Positions 1-10,249 of a DNA stretch of 64,000 nucleotides are shown here, in pieces. The notes below the pieces were generated by a model. It saw nothing but the letters and a program-made list of their open reading frames with translations, was not told where the DNA came from and searched no databases. The translations under genes and the position numbers were made by a program. The stretch lies in contig CM067309.1 of NCBI GenBank assembly GCA_034231615.1, positions 23,679,965 through 23,743,964 of the forward strand, in the 5' to 3' direction. Within the stretch, counting starts at the first letter, position 1; the number at the start of each line of letters is the position of its first letter. The DNA comes from Meghimatium bilineatum (Eukaryota; Mollusca; Gastropoda; Stylommatophora; Philomycidae).

Positions 1-311
1 GCCTGCCTATTTTTCGTTGCCATGGATTCTTCTTTCTTTTCGTTTTGTACCCCTTTATGATTTACAGCGTCAGTAGTAGGAGAGTTAATTGGGTACGGCA
101 TTTTTATGTCCTTCATTTATGTGATTTCGTGTGATTTCATATATGTGATTTCGTGTGATTTCGTGTGATTTTCATTTATGTGATTTCATATATGTGATTT
201 CATATGTGTGATTTCGTGTGATTTCATATATGTGATTTCGTGTGATTTCATATATGTGTTTTCGTGTGATTTCATATATGTGATTATGTGATATATGTGT
301 AATCCAAGTTT
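1..311. repeat. Short degenerate tandem repeat, ATTTCGTGTG / ATTTCATATATGTG units
   Basis: From about 118 to 297 the sequence repeats GTGATTTCGTGTGATTTC and GTGATTTCATATAT with variable spacing. The first 110 bases have no recognisable feature. No coding content is evident. Confidence 0.8.
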
Positions 312-374
312 TTGCGTTTGCTTTCCCTGACGTTGTATCCATCATGCCTGTATATCAATGCTTTTTTGAGGGTC

Positions 375-695
375 CTTCAAATCACTCAACTACTTACAAA
401 TCTCCTGCAAATCCTTCGAATCACTCAACTACTTACAAATGTCCTGCAAATCCTTCAAATCACTCAACTACTTACAAATGTCCTGCAAATCCTTCAAATC
501 ACTCAACTACTTACAAATGTCCTGCAAATCCTTCGAATCACTCAACTACTTACAAATGTCCTGCAAATCCTTCAAATCACTCAACTACTTACAAATGTCC
601 TGCAAATCCTTCAAATCACTCAACTACTTACAAATGTCCTGCAAATCCTTCGAATCACTCAACTACTTACAAATGTCCTGCAAATTCTTCGAACC
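375..695. repeat. 39-bp minisatellite, about 8 copies
   Basis: The unit begins TCAAATCACTCAACTACTTA and recurs every 39 bp (for example at 377 and 416) with one or two substitutions. Because 39 is a multiple of three the array is open in several frames (13-residue periodic peptide), but there is no sign of a real gene: no splice context and no non-repetitive domain. Confidence 0.92.
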
Positions 696-744
696 ACTCA
701 CCTAAAACGTTCGCACACCATTCTCCTAGAAATCTCTTGACTTA

Positions 745-1138
745 AATATTACTCCACTAAAATGGACTAACAATTAAGAATCTCTGAACTAAGAACCATG
801 AGCCAAACCTTATCTTCCTTATATCTTAACCCTTGACCATTCATCACGTAAGTGTGGTTTCCACCCCTCAAGATGGTCAAATCCCTTGTTATGCACGTCC
901 TGGGACCCTTCTATTGACTATCTTAGTGGTATGCATTGACCACAGAAATATCCAGGTAGTATGTTTACATAATAGACTGACTTAAGTCTAGTGACACTGC
1001 TCAGTCCAGACTATCTTTGCTATTTTACTTTTCTAGATTGTGGAAATACAATAAAAGTGTTACTTTTACAGTCTTAGTCACTCCATAGCTCTCCAGGCTC
1101 TTTTTGTATACAATATATCATATCTCCATTGTTGGCCC
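745..1138. other. Unannotated AT-rich spacer
   Basis: Nothing recognised. No long open frame, tRNA, inverted repeat or tandem array is apparent. Confidence 0.5.
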
Positions 1139-1410
1139 TTGTCTTGGCGGGACACGAAAGGGGAGCAAAGAATAGCAACACTGTTTACCTTCAACGCATG
1201 TCGTAAAAGGCGACTAAGGAGGTTATGGGATGGAGTTGGCTATCCCATCCCATATAAGGTGAGTGACCCAAAGCCAGGCTGAAATCGGATGTGTCAGACC
1301 GAAAGGCGCATATATCGCAGCAATGCCGTAAACCATGACACGACGCATTCCGTTCTCCGGATTACATCCTGCTAATCTGCAGGAGTTTGAGAACGAAGAA
1401 GAAGAATAAG
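1139..1410 (+). mobile_element. SINE-A copy 1 (about 270 bp, GAA-rich 3' tail)
   Basis: One of eight copies in this window of a roughly 270-280 bp element. It begins near GGGGAGCAAAGAATAGCAAC, contains a TGTCGTAAAAGGCGACTAAG core, and ends CAGGAGTTTGAGAACGAA followed by AAG/GAA repeats. The copy at 22312 has a perfect target duplication, so the family moved by LINE-like retrotransposition. No clear tRNA A/B boxes are visible in the head, so its RNA origin is unknown. Confidence 0.75.
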
Positions 1411-1800
1411 AAGATCTCCATTGTTTGCATAAAATATGCCTTATATATTAGAAGATTGGCATACATTACTTCAACAATTTTTCTATTGTTATTACTACTC
1501 TTTTTTCCTACTTTTTGGCTACGTAGGTATATTGTGTCTGGTATATTTTGTCATGGGAATATTTTGTCTGAAGTTATTTTGTCTTGGGAATATTTTGTCT
1601 GGGAATATTTTGTCATGGAACCTTTATTTTATATCTTAGAGTGAATAATATTGTGCTCCCCGGCAATAATTTCAGCTAGGTCGGTGACTGACAAAATGCT
1701 GGTCATTTCTCGTTTATCTGTTCTAAGTTAGGAACAAATTTGCAGCATTTCAACCAAATATTACAGAGGCATCTTGATAATTCACATCTATCCATAAGCC
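1411..1800. other. Unannotated stretch with short TATTTTGTCTGG-like repeats
   Basis: Around 1545-1625 the words TATTTTGTCTGG/TATTTTGTCATGG recur irregularly. Otherwise AT-rich, with no gene recognised. Confidence 0.4.
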
Positions 1801-1804
1801 CCAA

Positions 1805-2048
1805 CATCCGTCAGGACCATATGGTTAATTCATTGGATGAACAAAGCACAAAGTCCTCCAGTGATTTCTATCTTCAGCGTTGCGGAGTGAGGAGAAATGT
1901 TCATCTGTCCAACCCTTGATGTTTGACCATGATCTTCTTCACCCTAATCTTCTTCTTCAATTCTCCACTGTTCCATGTAGTATTATTCATGTTGATATAC
2001 ATGTCCAGAGCATGCACATTTTCGTCGTTTCACTATTGAAAGTAATGA
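1805..2048 (-). mobile_element. LINE 3' fragment, family L3 (degenerate)
   Basis: On the minus strand this matches, with many differences, the neighbouring fragment at 2120-2390 and the better copy at 18078-18475. Shared landmarks are the regions coding for KTILQGTVEGG and the terminal cysteine/histidine-poor tail. It has decayed, with frameshifts. It lies in direct orientation beside the next copy with a TA microsatellite between them. Confidence 0.6.
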
Positions 2049-2059
2049 TTCTTGTGGAC

Positions 2060-2060
<1 letters not shown>

Positions 2061-2114
<54 letters not shown>
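2061..2114. repeat. (TA)n microsatellite
   Basis: About 54 bp of nearly pure TA between two L3 LINE fragments. Confidence 0.95.
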
Positions 2115-2119
<5 letters not shown>

Positions 2120-2121
<2 letters not shown>

Positions 2122-2390
2122 TCAATATCAATCAATAAACCCATAACCCTTCAGGGTTACCACATTGGATGCTTCCGCACACAGAGTCCTCCAGCGAATT
2201 CTATCCTCAGCGCTGCGGATGCGTGTGGAAATATCTTGCCCTGTTCATTCCTTGATGTTCTCTGTCCATGTCTTTATTTCCCTCCTCTGCTTCTTCTACC
2301 CTCGACAGTTCCCTGCAGTATTGTTTTTGACAAGGAATCGTGCCTGCATACATGTCCGAAAAGAAAGAAAACTAAAATAAAACTGACTTA
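2120..2390 (-). mobile_element. LINE 3' end, family L3
   Basis: The minus strand encodes the end of a non-LTR retrotransposon polyprotein similar to the + strand copy at 18078-18475. Both end with CCCTGAAGGGTTATGGGTTT and a short TTGA-type tail. The tail here is at 2120-2145. Only the C-terminal part is present, as expected for 5'-truncated LINE insertions. Confidence 0.75.
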
Positions 2391-2574
2391 AAAAACAAGA
2401 TTTTATCTAGAAAATTACAATATCAAACGACACCACAACCTAAAAGCGACCACAATAGATGATGATTCACGGATTAAGAAAGTGGTAAGATAGATACAAG
2501 CTGTCAGTGACCACCTGAACATAGCTCACAGAGGAAGGGTAATCAGCTCAATATCTGTAGCAGTTTTTGAAATA

Positions 2575-4880
2575 CTGTGATGATGTAACTGATGATGGTG
2601 ATAATGATGATGATTTTACATATGATGATGATGTTACATATGATGATGCTGATTTTACATATAATGATGATGTTACATATGATGATGATGCTGATGTTAC
2701 ATTTGATGATGTTACATATGATGATGATGATGATGATGATGTTACATATTATGATGATGATGTTACATATGATGATGATGATGTTACATATGATGATGAT
2801 GTTACATATTATGATGATGATGATGATGTTACATATTATGATGATGATGATGATGTTACATATTATGATGATGATGATGATGTTACATATTATGATGATG
2901 ATGATGATGTTACATATGATGATGATGTTACATATTATGATGATGATGATGATGTTACATATTATGATGATGATGATGCTGATGTTACATATGATGATGA
3001 TGTTACATATGATGATGATGTTACATATGATGATGCTGATGTTACATATGATGATGATGTTACATATTATGATGATGATGATGATGTTACATATGATGAT
3101 GATGATGTTACATATGATGATGATGATGTTACATATGATGATGATGATGTTACATATGATGATGATGATGTTACATATTATGATGATGATGATGATGTTA
3201 CATATGATGATGATGTTACATATGATGATGATGTTACATATGATGATGATGTTACATATGATGATGATGTTACATATGATGATGATGTTACATATGATGA
3301 TGATGATGTTACATATGATGATGATGTTACATATGATGATGATGATGTTACATATGATGATGATGTTACATATTATGATGATGATGTTACATATTATGAT
3401 GATGATGATGATGTTACATATTATGATGATGATGTTACATATTATGATGATGATGTTACATATTATGATGATGATGTTACATATTATGATGATGATGATG
3501 ATGTTACATATTATGATGATGATGATGATGTTACATATTATGATGATGATGTTACATATTATGATGATGTTGTTACATATTATGATGATGATGTTACATA
3601 TTATGATGATGATGTTACATATTATGATGATGATGTTACATATTATGATGATGATGTTACATATTATGATGATGATGATGATGTTACATATTATGATGAT
3701 GATGTTACATATTATGATGATGATGTTACATATTATGATGATGATGTTACATATTATGATGATGATGTTACATATTATGATGATGATGTTACATATTATG
3801 ATGATGATGATGATGTTACATATTATGATGATGATGTTACATATTATGATGATGATGTTACATATGATGATGATGATGTTACATATTATGATGATGATGT
3901 TACATATTATGATGATGATGTTACATATTATGATGATGATGATGATGTTACATATGATGATGATGTTACATATGATGATGATGTTACATATGATGATGAT
4001 GTTACATATGATGATGATGTTACATATGATGATGATGATGTTACATATGATGATGATGATGTTACATATGATGATGATGTTACATATGATGATGATGATG
4101 TTACATATGATGATGATGTTACATATGATGATGATGATGTTACATATGATGATGATGTTACATATTATGATGATGATGATGATGTTACATATTATGATGA
4201 TGATGATGATGTTACATATTATGATGATGATGATGATGTTACATATTATGATGATGATGATGCTGATGTTACATATGATGATGATGTTACATATGATGAT
4301 GATGTTACATATGATGATGCTGATGTTACATATGATGATGATGTTACATATTATGATGATGATGATGATGTTACATATGATGATGATGATGTTACATATG
4401 ATGATGATGATGTTACATATGATGATGATGATGTTACATATGATGATGATGATGTTACATATGATGATGATGATGTTACATATGATGATGATGATGTTAC
4501 ATATGATGATGATGATGTTACATATGATGATGATGATGTTACATATGATGATGATGATGTTACATATGATGATGATGTTACATATTATGATGATGATGAT
4601 GATGTTACATATTATGATGATGATGATGATGTTACATATTATGATGATGATGTTACATATGATGATGATGATGTTACATATGATGATGATGATGTTACAT
4701 ATGATGATGATGATGATGATGTTACATATGATGATGATGATGATGATGTTACATATGATGATGATGATGTTACATATGATGATGATGATGTTACATATGA
4801 TGATGATGATGTTACATATTATGATGATGATGATGATGATGTTACATATGATGATGATGTTACATATGATGATGATGATG
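2575..4880. repeat. Large GAT-based satellite: (GAT)n GTTACATAT/GTTACATATT units
   Basis: Units consist of 2-6 GAT triplets followed by GTTACATAT or GTTACATATT, giving monomers of about 18, 21 and 27 bp. Nearly all lengths are multiples of three, so at least two + frames and one - frame stay open for over 900 codons (Asp-rich, Met-rich and Ile-rich low-complexity peptides). These are almost certainly not genes. A sub-block marked by GATGCTGAT variants at about 2977 and 3034 recurs at about 4261 and 4318, both with an offset of 1284 bp. This indicates a segmental duplication inside the array. Confidence 0.95.
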
Positions 4881-5250
4881 TTACAGATGATGATATTGCA
4901 TATGATGGTGATGATGTTACAGATGATGATATTGCATATGATGGTGATGATGTTACAGATGATGATATTGCATATGATGGTGATGATGTTACAGATGATG
5001 ATATTGCATATGATGGTGATGATGTTACAGATGATGATATTGCATATGATGGTGATGATGTTACAGATGATGATATTGCATATGATGGTGATGATGTTAC
5101 AGATGATGATATTGCATATGATGGTGATGATGTTACAGATGATGATATTGCATATGATGGTGATGATGTTACAGATGATGATATTGCATATGATGGTGAT
5201 GATGTTACAGATGATGATATTGCATATGATGGTGATGATGTTGATGCAGT
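4881..5250. repeat. 36-bp higher-order array, about 10 copies, end of the GAT satellite
   Basis: The unit reads GTTACAGATGATGATATTGC followed by ATATGATGGTGATGAT and is repeated almost without change. It derives from the adjacent satellite but is far more homogeneous, so it was amplified more recently. Confidence 0.95.
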
Positions 5251-5279
5251 TAGTCAAATTCTCAGTCAGGTTCTTTAAG

Positions 5280-6470
5280 AAAAACGCTCTTTATATAACA
5301 AATATACCTTCATTTAGGATTTAACTCCCCCCTCCTCCCACTTCCTTCTTTGGAGTTTCTCACAAGTCACTTTGCACAACACTTTTCTATGTATTCTATG
5401 TTCAGAGTATTGTATCGTTGTATATTTTATATAGCTCAAGGGATGACACTTATACCGGAGCAATTTCTCATTTTAAATGTTCTGAAAAGTTGTGGTTCTA
5501 GGCAGTGTTCCCACTGACATTTCCACAAGCACACAAAAATCCAGATCGCCCTCGAAAAAACCAAGGTAACCCCAGACTATATAATTCAATAAAATTTGGC
5601 CATGGTCCTAGTAAGGGAAGCGAATATACCTAATAGAAAGACAATTCGCCTATTTTTTATGAGCAAGTCTATGGATTCTATGAGACTTTGGTGCCCTTTA
5701 TTAGATAATCGTTAAGGGTGGGGAGGATATTCCAGTCTTTTGGCTAAATTCCTAGATTTCATTATAAAAAATACTCAGAAGTAGGCAATTTGACAAAATA
5801 ACCCCAGACGACATTAAAAAAACCCCCAGCTAGTGAAAAACTACAGATATGGCATCGCTTCTTATACGCCCATTTCATTTGTATTGAAACTTTCCATAGA
5901 AACGTCCTTGACATTCCAGTAATCCGAAATGTATTGTACATTTTTTTAATCGTCTGGGCACGCCATGTTTATTAACGTGCAAGCGAAGGGTATATTGCAA
6001 TCATGGAGATTAATGCAGATATCCAGGCTGAACTGCGTCCCTGTTGCAACCGCTATGTTTCTTATTCTGCTATATTTACGTGTTTGGGGAAATTGCTTAC
6101 ATCGATTTCTGTGACAACCCCTTGTCTCAGTTTTCAAGTAAATAGAGTTATTTCCCCCGAAATGAGACGCCATGTCGCCAGGGACGCTTTTCTTATAAGT
6201 GAACAAAAATAGCTAAGTGTGTGACGGAATGAGATATTGCAAGACAAAAAATAATAGAGTGAAATGCGAGAATAGTTCGGACAAAAGGAGTGTCAGAAAA
6301 ACAAATGTCCTTACTGTGAGAAAAAAAAATCAGTTATGCTGTAAGAAACTTCAATATTTCGTAACGTGCTGGAGGCAAGGTATTAATTTCGTCGCCTATA
6401 CTATTGAGATTATCTTCCAAATATGTATTTACTCCAATTTTCAGTTTCAGAATCTGTTTCAGCAATGTGG
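5280..6470. other. Unannotated spacer
   Basis: AT-rich with no recognised gene. Overlapping open stretches of about 70-86 codons occur on both strands near 5946-6212, but neither shows a domain, and overlapping antisense frames of this size are expected by chance. A CAGTGTTCCCACTGACAT motif at about 5501 resembles a hAT terminus, but no partner terminus was found. Confidence 0.4.
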
Positions 6471-6474
6471 GATG

Positions 6475-6900
6475 CATTTCAGCAATTTTCAAATGTCTTA
6501 CAGCAATGTTGAAATGTCTTGTGGCAATGTTGGAATGTCTTGTAGCAACGTGAGAATGTCTTGTAGCAACGTGAGAATGTCTTGTAACAACGTGGAAATG
6601 AATGTCTTGAAGCAACATGGCAATGACTTGTACCAACACGGAAATGGCTTGTGGAAATATGAGAATGTCTTGCAGAAATATGAGAATGTCTTGTAGCAAT
6701 ATGAGAATATCTTGCAGCAATGTGATAATGTCTTGTAGCAATGTGGGAATGTCATGTAGCAGTGTAGGAATGTCTTGTTGCAAGGTATGTATTGCAGAAA
6801 TGTGGGAATGTCTTTCAGAAAACATCGCCGGTGAATGTCTTACAGAAATGTGGGAATATAACCTTGCGACAAGTGTGAATATCATCTTGCTGGAATGTAA
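6475..6900. repeat. Degenerate ~21-bp minisatellite
   Basis: Units resemble AATGTCTTGTAGCAACGTGA with frequent substitutions and occasional indels. Open frames across it on both strands are by-products of the period. Confidence 0.85.
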
Positions 6901-6919
6901 ATAGTATTTTCAGTAATAT

Positions 6920-7385
6920 TTACATTGCATCTTGAGCAATGTGTATATAACATTTGTAATCAATAGGTAAACAGCCTCACGTAGCAATGTATAAATAGTA
7001 TCTTGTATCAATGTGTAAATAGCAGCCTGTATGAATGTATAAATAACATTTAGTATCCATGTGTAAATAGCATATTGTATTCATGTGTAAATAGCATTTT
7101 GTATCAATGTGTAAATATTTTCATGTATCAATGTGTAAATAACAGCCTATATGAATGTATAAATAGCATTTTGTATCCATGTGTAAATAGCATATTGTAT
7201 TCATGTGTAAATAGCATCTTGTATCCATGTGTAAATAGCATCGTGTATCCATGTGTAAATAGTATATTGTATCCATGTGTAAATAGTATATTGTATCCAT
7301 GTGTAAATATCATCTTGTATCCTTGTGTAAATAGCATCTTGTATTGTTGTACAAAAAGTATCGTGTATCAGTTTGTAAATTAGAT
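6920..7385. repeat. 24-bp minisatellite
   Basis: The unit resembles ATGTGTAAATAGCATCTTGT plus ATCC. The sequence is degenerate at both ends and most regular at 7180-7340. The 8-codon periodic peptides in both directions are an artefact of the period. Confidence 0.9.
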
Positions 7386-8009
7386 ATTAGGTATTAGTTT
7401 ACTGATTATCTTCTTTGCACACCGGACATATCCATAGGTGCTCAGATCTCCGCTTCAGTAAATATATCATGGTGTAACGGCTGATGGTTCTGAATCTTTG
7501 TTGGTTCACTGCTCTTTTGTCAGGTTTTCTCTACGGGCCACGCCCATCTCAATTCCCGTATTCTCGATATTGAGTCATGCCCATTCATCTAAAAATCCTC
7601 TGATCATCCTTCTACACAATCAATGTGTAACTATCTGCTTCTATCAATCGGTCAATAGCATATTTTAGTAAAATTATTTGGGTTGCTGGTAACATTACAT
7701 CCACACAATTGGGTCGCGGGGTTGGTTGCTTCTATAAAATGTGGTCGCGACTCAGAAAAGGTTGGACCCCACCAAAATAAAAATATCACACATATACAAG
7801 CCTTAAACCCAATTAAGACGACATTGTGCTGGTCCAGAGTTTCACACCACTAAAACAAAAATATCAGACACATTCAGGATATTCACTCATCGAAGACACC
7901 CCTGTGCTAGTCCAGAGCTTCACCCCACTAAAACAAAAATGGCACACAGATATAAGCTTTAAACCCCATGAAGCCCATTTGGTATAGCTAATATATTTTA
8001 CTGGGTGTC
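7386..8009. other. Spacer with three ~75-bp imperfect repeats at 7765-7975
   Basis: Within 7765-7975 the word CCACTAAAACAAAAAT recurs with GTGCTGGTCCAGAG or GTGCTAGTCCAGAG about every 75 bp. Nothing else recognised. Confidence 0.55.
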
Positions 8010-8011
8010 TA

Positions 8012-8897
8012 CGAGGCGTGTTCAAATGAAAACGGGACTTGTGGATTTATTTAAAAAGTATCATACGCAATTTAATATTTTCAACGGAATTGAACAAAGC
8101 AACCACTTGTGAATAAGAATGCACCTGGGTTCATCAGAAAAAATCTCCGTATGCATTTAGGCAAGCATCCCACTGTTTAGGTAGACGTCGAATGCCGTCC
8201 GAGAAAAAGTTGCGTGGCTGTTCTCTGAACCATGTGGTCACCGCTGTCTTCACGTCTGCGTCGCTGTTGAATCGCTGTCCCTTTAGTGCTTTCTTCAACG
8301 GTCCGAACAAATGGAAATCACACGGGGATAAATCGGGACTATAGGCTGGGTGATGAAGAACTTCCCAATTCTTCTTTGCCAATGTTTCCTGCACAATTTT
8401 TGCGACGTGCGGACGAGCGTTGTCGTGGAGAAGAATCACACCTTGAGAAAGTCTGTCTGGTCGCTTAGCCTTGATGGCCTTATGCAGCTTGTCTAAAGTG
8501 TCTTCTTCTGTTGCAACAATATGCGTCTGACCTGGCCGTGCAAGATCTGCCGTTAACTCACGTCCGTCTTTAAACATACGCACCCACTCCATCACTCTGG
8601 TCCTCGACAAACATTTGTCACCATATGCTGCCTTCATTCTCCGATGAATGTCTACTGCTTGACATCCTTCAAATGAAAGAAACTGGATCACAGCACGCTG
8701 ATTCACTTTGGACGGGTTCGGAATCACACCCGCCATATTGTTAACAGTCTTCTGCAGCACATATGCATGCTGGGAAGATGAACACGTGACCGTATGTAAA
8801 TTATTGGATACTCATTACTAGTGCAAAATGTCATCAATATCAGTGCGCTCTATCACGCGTGGTGTAACAAGTCCCGTTTTCATTTGAACACGCCTCG
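8012..8897 (-). mobile_element. Internally deleted mariner element with perfect 29-bp TIRs and TA target duplication
   Basis: The left terminus at 8012-8040 and right terminus at 8869-8897 are exact reverse complements over 29 bp, starting CGAGGCGTGTTCAAATGAAA. Both are flanked by the dinucleotide TA (8010-8011 and 8898-8899), the target duplication of the Tc1/mariner superfamily. The 886 bp length is well short of a full mariner (about 1.3 kb), and the shortfall is inside the transposase. Perfect termini imply recent insertion. The element is non-autonomous but could be moved by a full-length relative. Confidence 0.97.
8134..8736 (-). pseudogene. Mariner transposase with in-frame internal deletion (SETMAR-like, DD34D type)
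   Basis: A cut-and-paste transposase gene of about 200 codons; intact relatives are about 340-350. The start is taken at the Met of MAGVIPNPSK (8734-8736). Residues about 14-75 form the paired-like HTH half (QFLSFEGC, RVMEWVRMFKDGR). The frame then jumps directly to AIKAKRPDRLSQGVILLHDN, so the second HTH, the linker and the block bearing the first catalytic Asp (the GDESW region of the family) are gone. The second Asp (LLHDNARPH) and third Asp (YSPDLSPCDFHLFG) remain, with 34 residues between them as in true mariners. The frame is open through the deletion to a TGA, so a stable DNA-binding but catalytically dead protein could be made. Whether it is expressed is unknown. Confidence 0.95.
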
Positions 8898-8899
8898 TA

Positions 8900-9290
8900 C
8901 ATTGATTTACACTTGTGGTGACACTACGTTCATATGAATTGTGAGTATTTAGTGCAGATACGCGTGGCTTCAGTGCACTGCGTTTTTATAGACATCTTAT
9001 ATAAATTAAAGATATATTTTCCGAAGAACAAATGAAACTCTTTAATCCGAGATACACTCTCATCACACTTTACATATTCTGACAAACGGCACCGACAGTC
9101 GTTCTTCTCAAGCAATCTGCGAGATGAGCTTAGGGACACAGTCGAGAGTTATCTATCTTTAAAGATGCCACTATCCGCTTAATCAACCAATCCCAGGACG
9201 TAGTTTGCTGAGTTTATCTGGCCAAGACGGTGTTATGTCAACTTAGTTGCTAAGAGATATTCCCTTAATATTTATCATAATTCATCGCTA
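8900..9290. other. Unannotated spacer
   Basis: No gene, repeat family or structural motif recognised. Confidence 0.4.
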
Positions 9291-9292
9291 GT

Positions 9293-9293
9293 T

Positions 9294-9375
<82 letters not shown>

Positions 9376-9500
9376 CATCCATCCATCCATCCATCCATCC
9401 ATCCATCCATCCATCCATCCATCCATCTATCTATCTATCTTTCTACCTACCTACCTACCTACATATCTCTCTATCTATCTGTCTGTCTCTATTTCTGTCT
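9293..9500. repeat. (TATC)n then (CATC)n compound microsatellite
   Basis: Runs of CTAT from 9293 to 9372, then CCAT to about 9427, then degenerate CTAT/CTAC/CTGT words. Related short words continue to about 9780. Confidence 0.95.
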
Positions 9501-9782
9501 GTCTGCCCTGGGCGGGTCTGCATGTCCTGGGTCTGTCCTGGGTGTTTCCTGCCCGTCCTGGTTCTGTTCTGCCTGTTTCCTGTTTATCTATTATCTGTAT
9601 ATCTATCTATATCTATTTCTACTTATCTAACTACCTACATACTTACTTATTTATCCATCTATTCACCTATCTATCCATCCTTCCATCCATTCACATACCC
9701 ACCTATTAATCTATCTACCACCTATTAATCTTCTGTCTGTCTATCTGCCTGCCTGTTTCTCCACCTACCTATGTATCTATTA

Positions 9783-10014
<232 letters not shown>

Positions 10015-10180
10015 CATACATACCTACCTATTTATCAAATCCATCCATCCATCTATATATCTTTCTTATATAACTTATTTTATCTATCTAATCTCTCTGA
10101 CCTATCTTATATATCCAATATATCTAATCTATCTATTTAATCTATCTATCTATCTAAAATGTCTGTCTGTCTTCAGCTCC
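10015..10180. repeat. Degenerate ATCT/ACCT microsatellite
   Basis: Words such as CTATCTAT, CATCCATC and TATATCCAA recur. This is a decayed continuation of the simple-sequence region. Confidence 0.8.
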
Positions 10181-10249
10181 GAATACGATGCACATGACAG
10201 AAACCAGAGCTCTACAGTTCGAGCGATGTGATGCTACTGTGTGTAATTA

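Noticed and set aside
375..745. Small repetitive secreted protein
   Set aside because: 39-bp units keep several frames open at once; no signal peptide or unique flank.
2543..5324. Three open frames of about 900 codons on both strands (Asp-, Met- and Ile-rich)
   Set aside because: They are by-products of triplet-based satellite DNA; no domain, start context or splice structure supports a gene.
5501..5830. hAT element starting at CAGTGTTCCCACTG
   Set aside because: No second terminus or 8-bp duplication was found.
5946..6212. Small gene on either strand
   Set aside because: Overlapping antisense frames of 70-86 codons without domains or splice signals are expected by chance.
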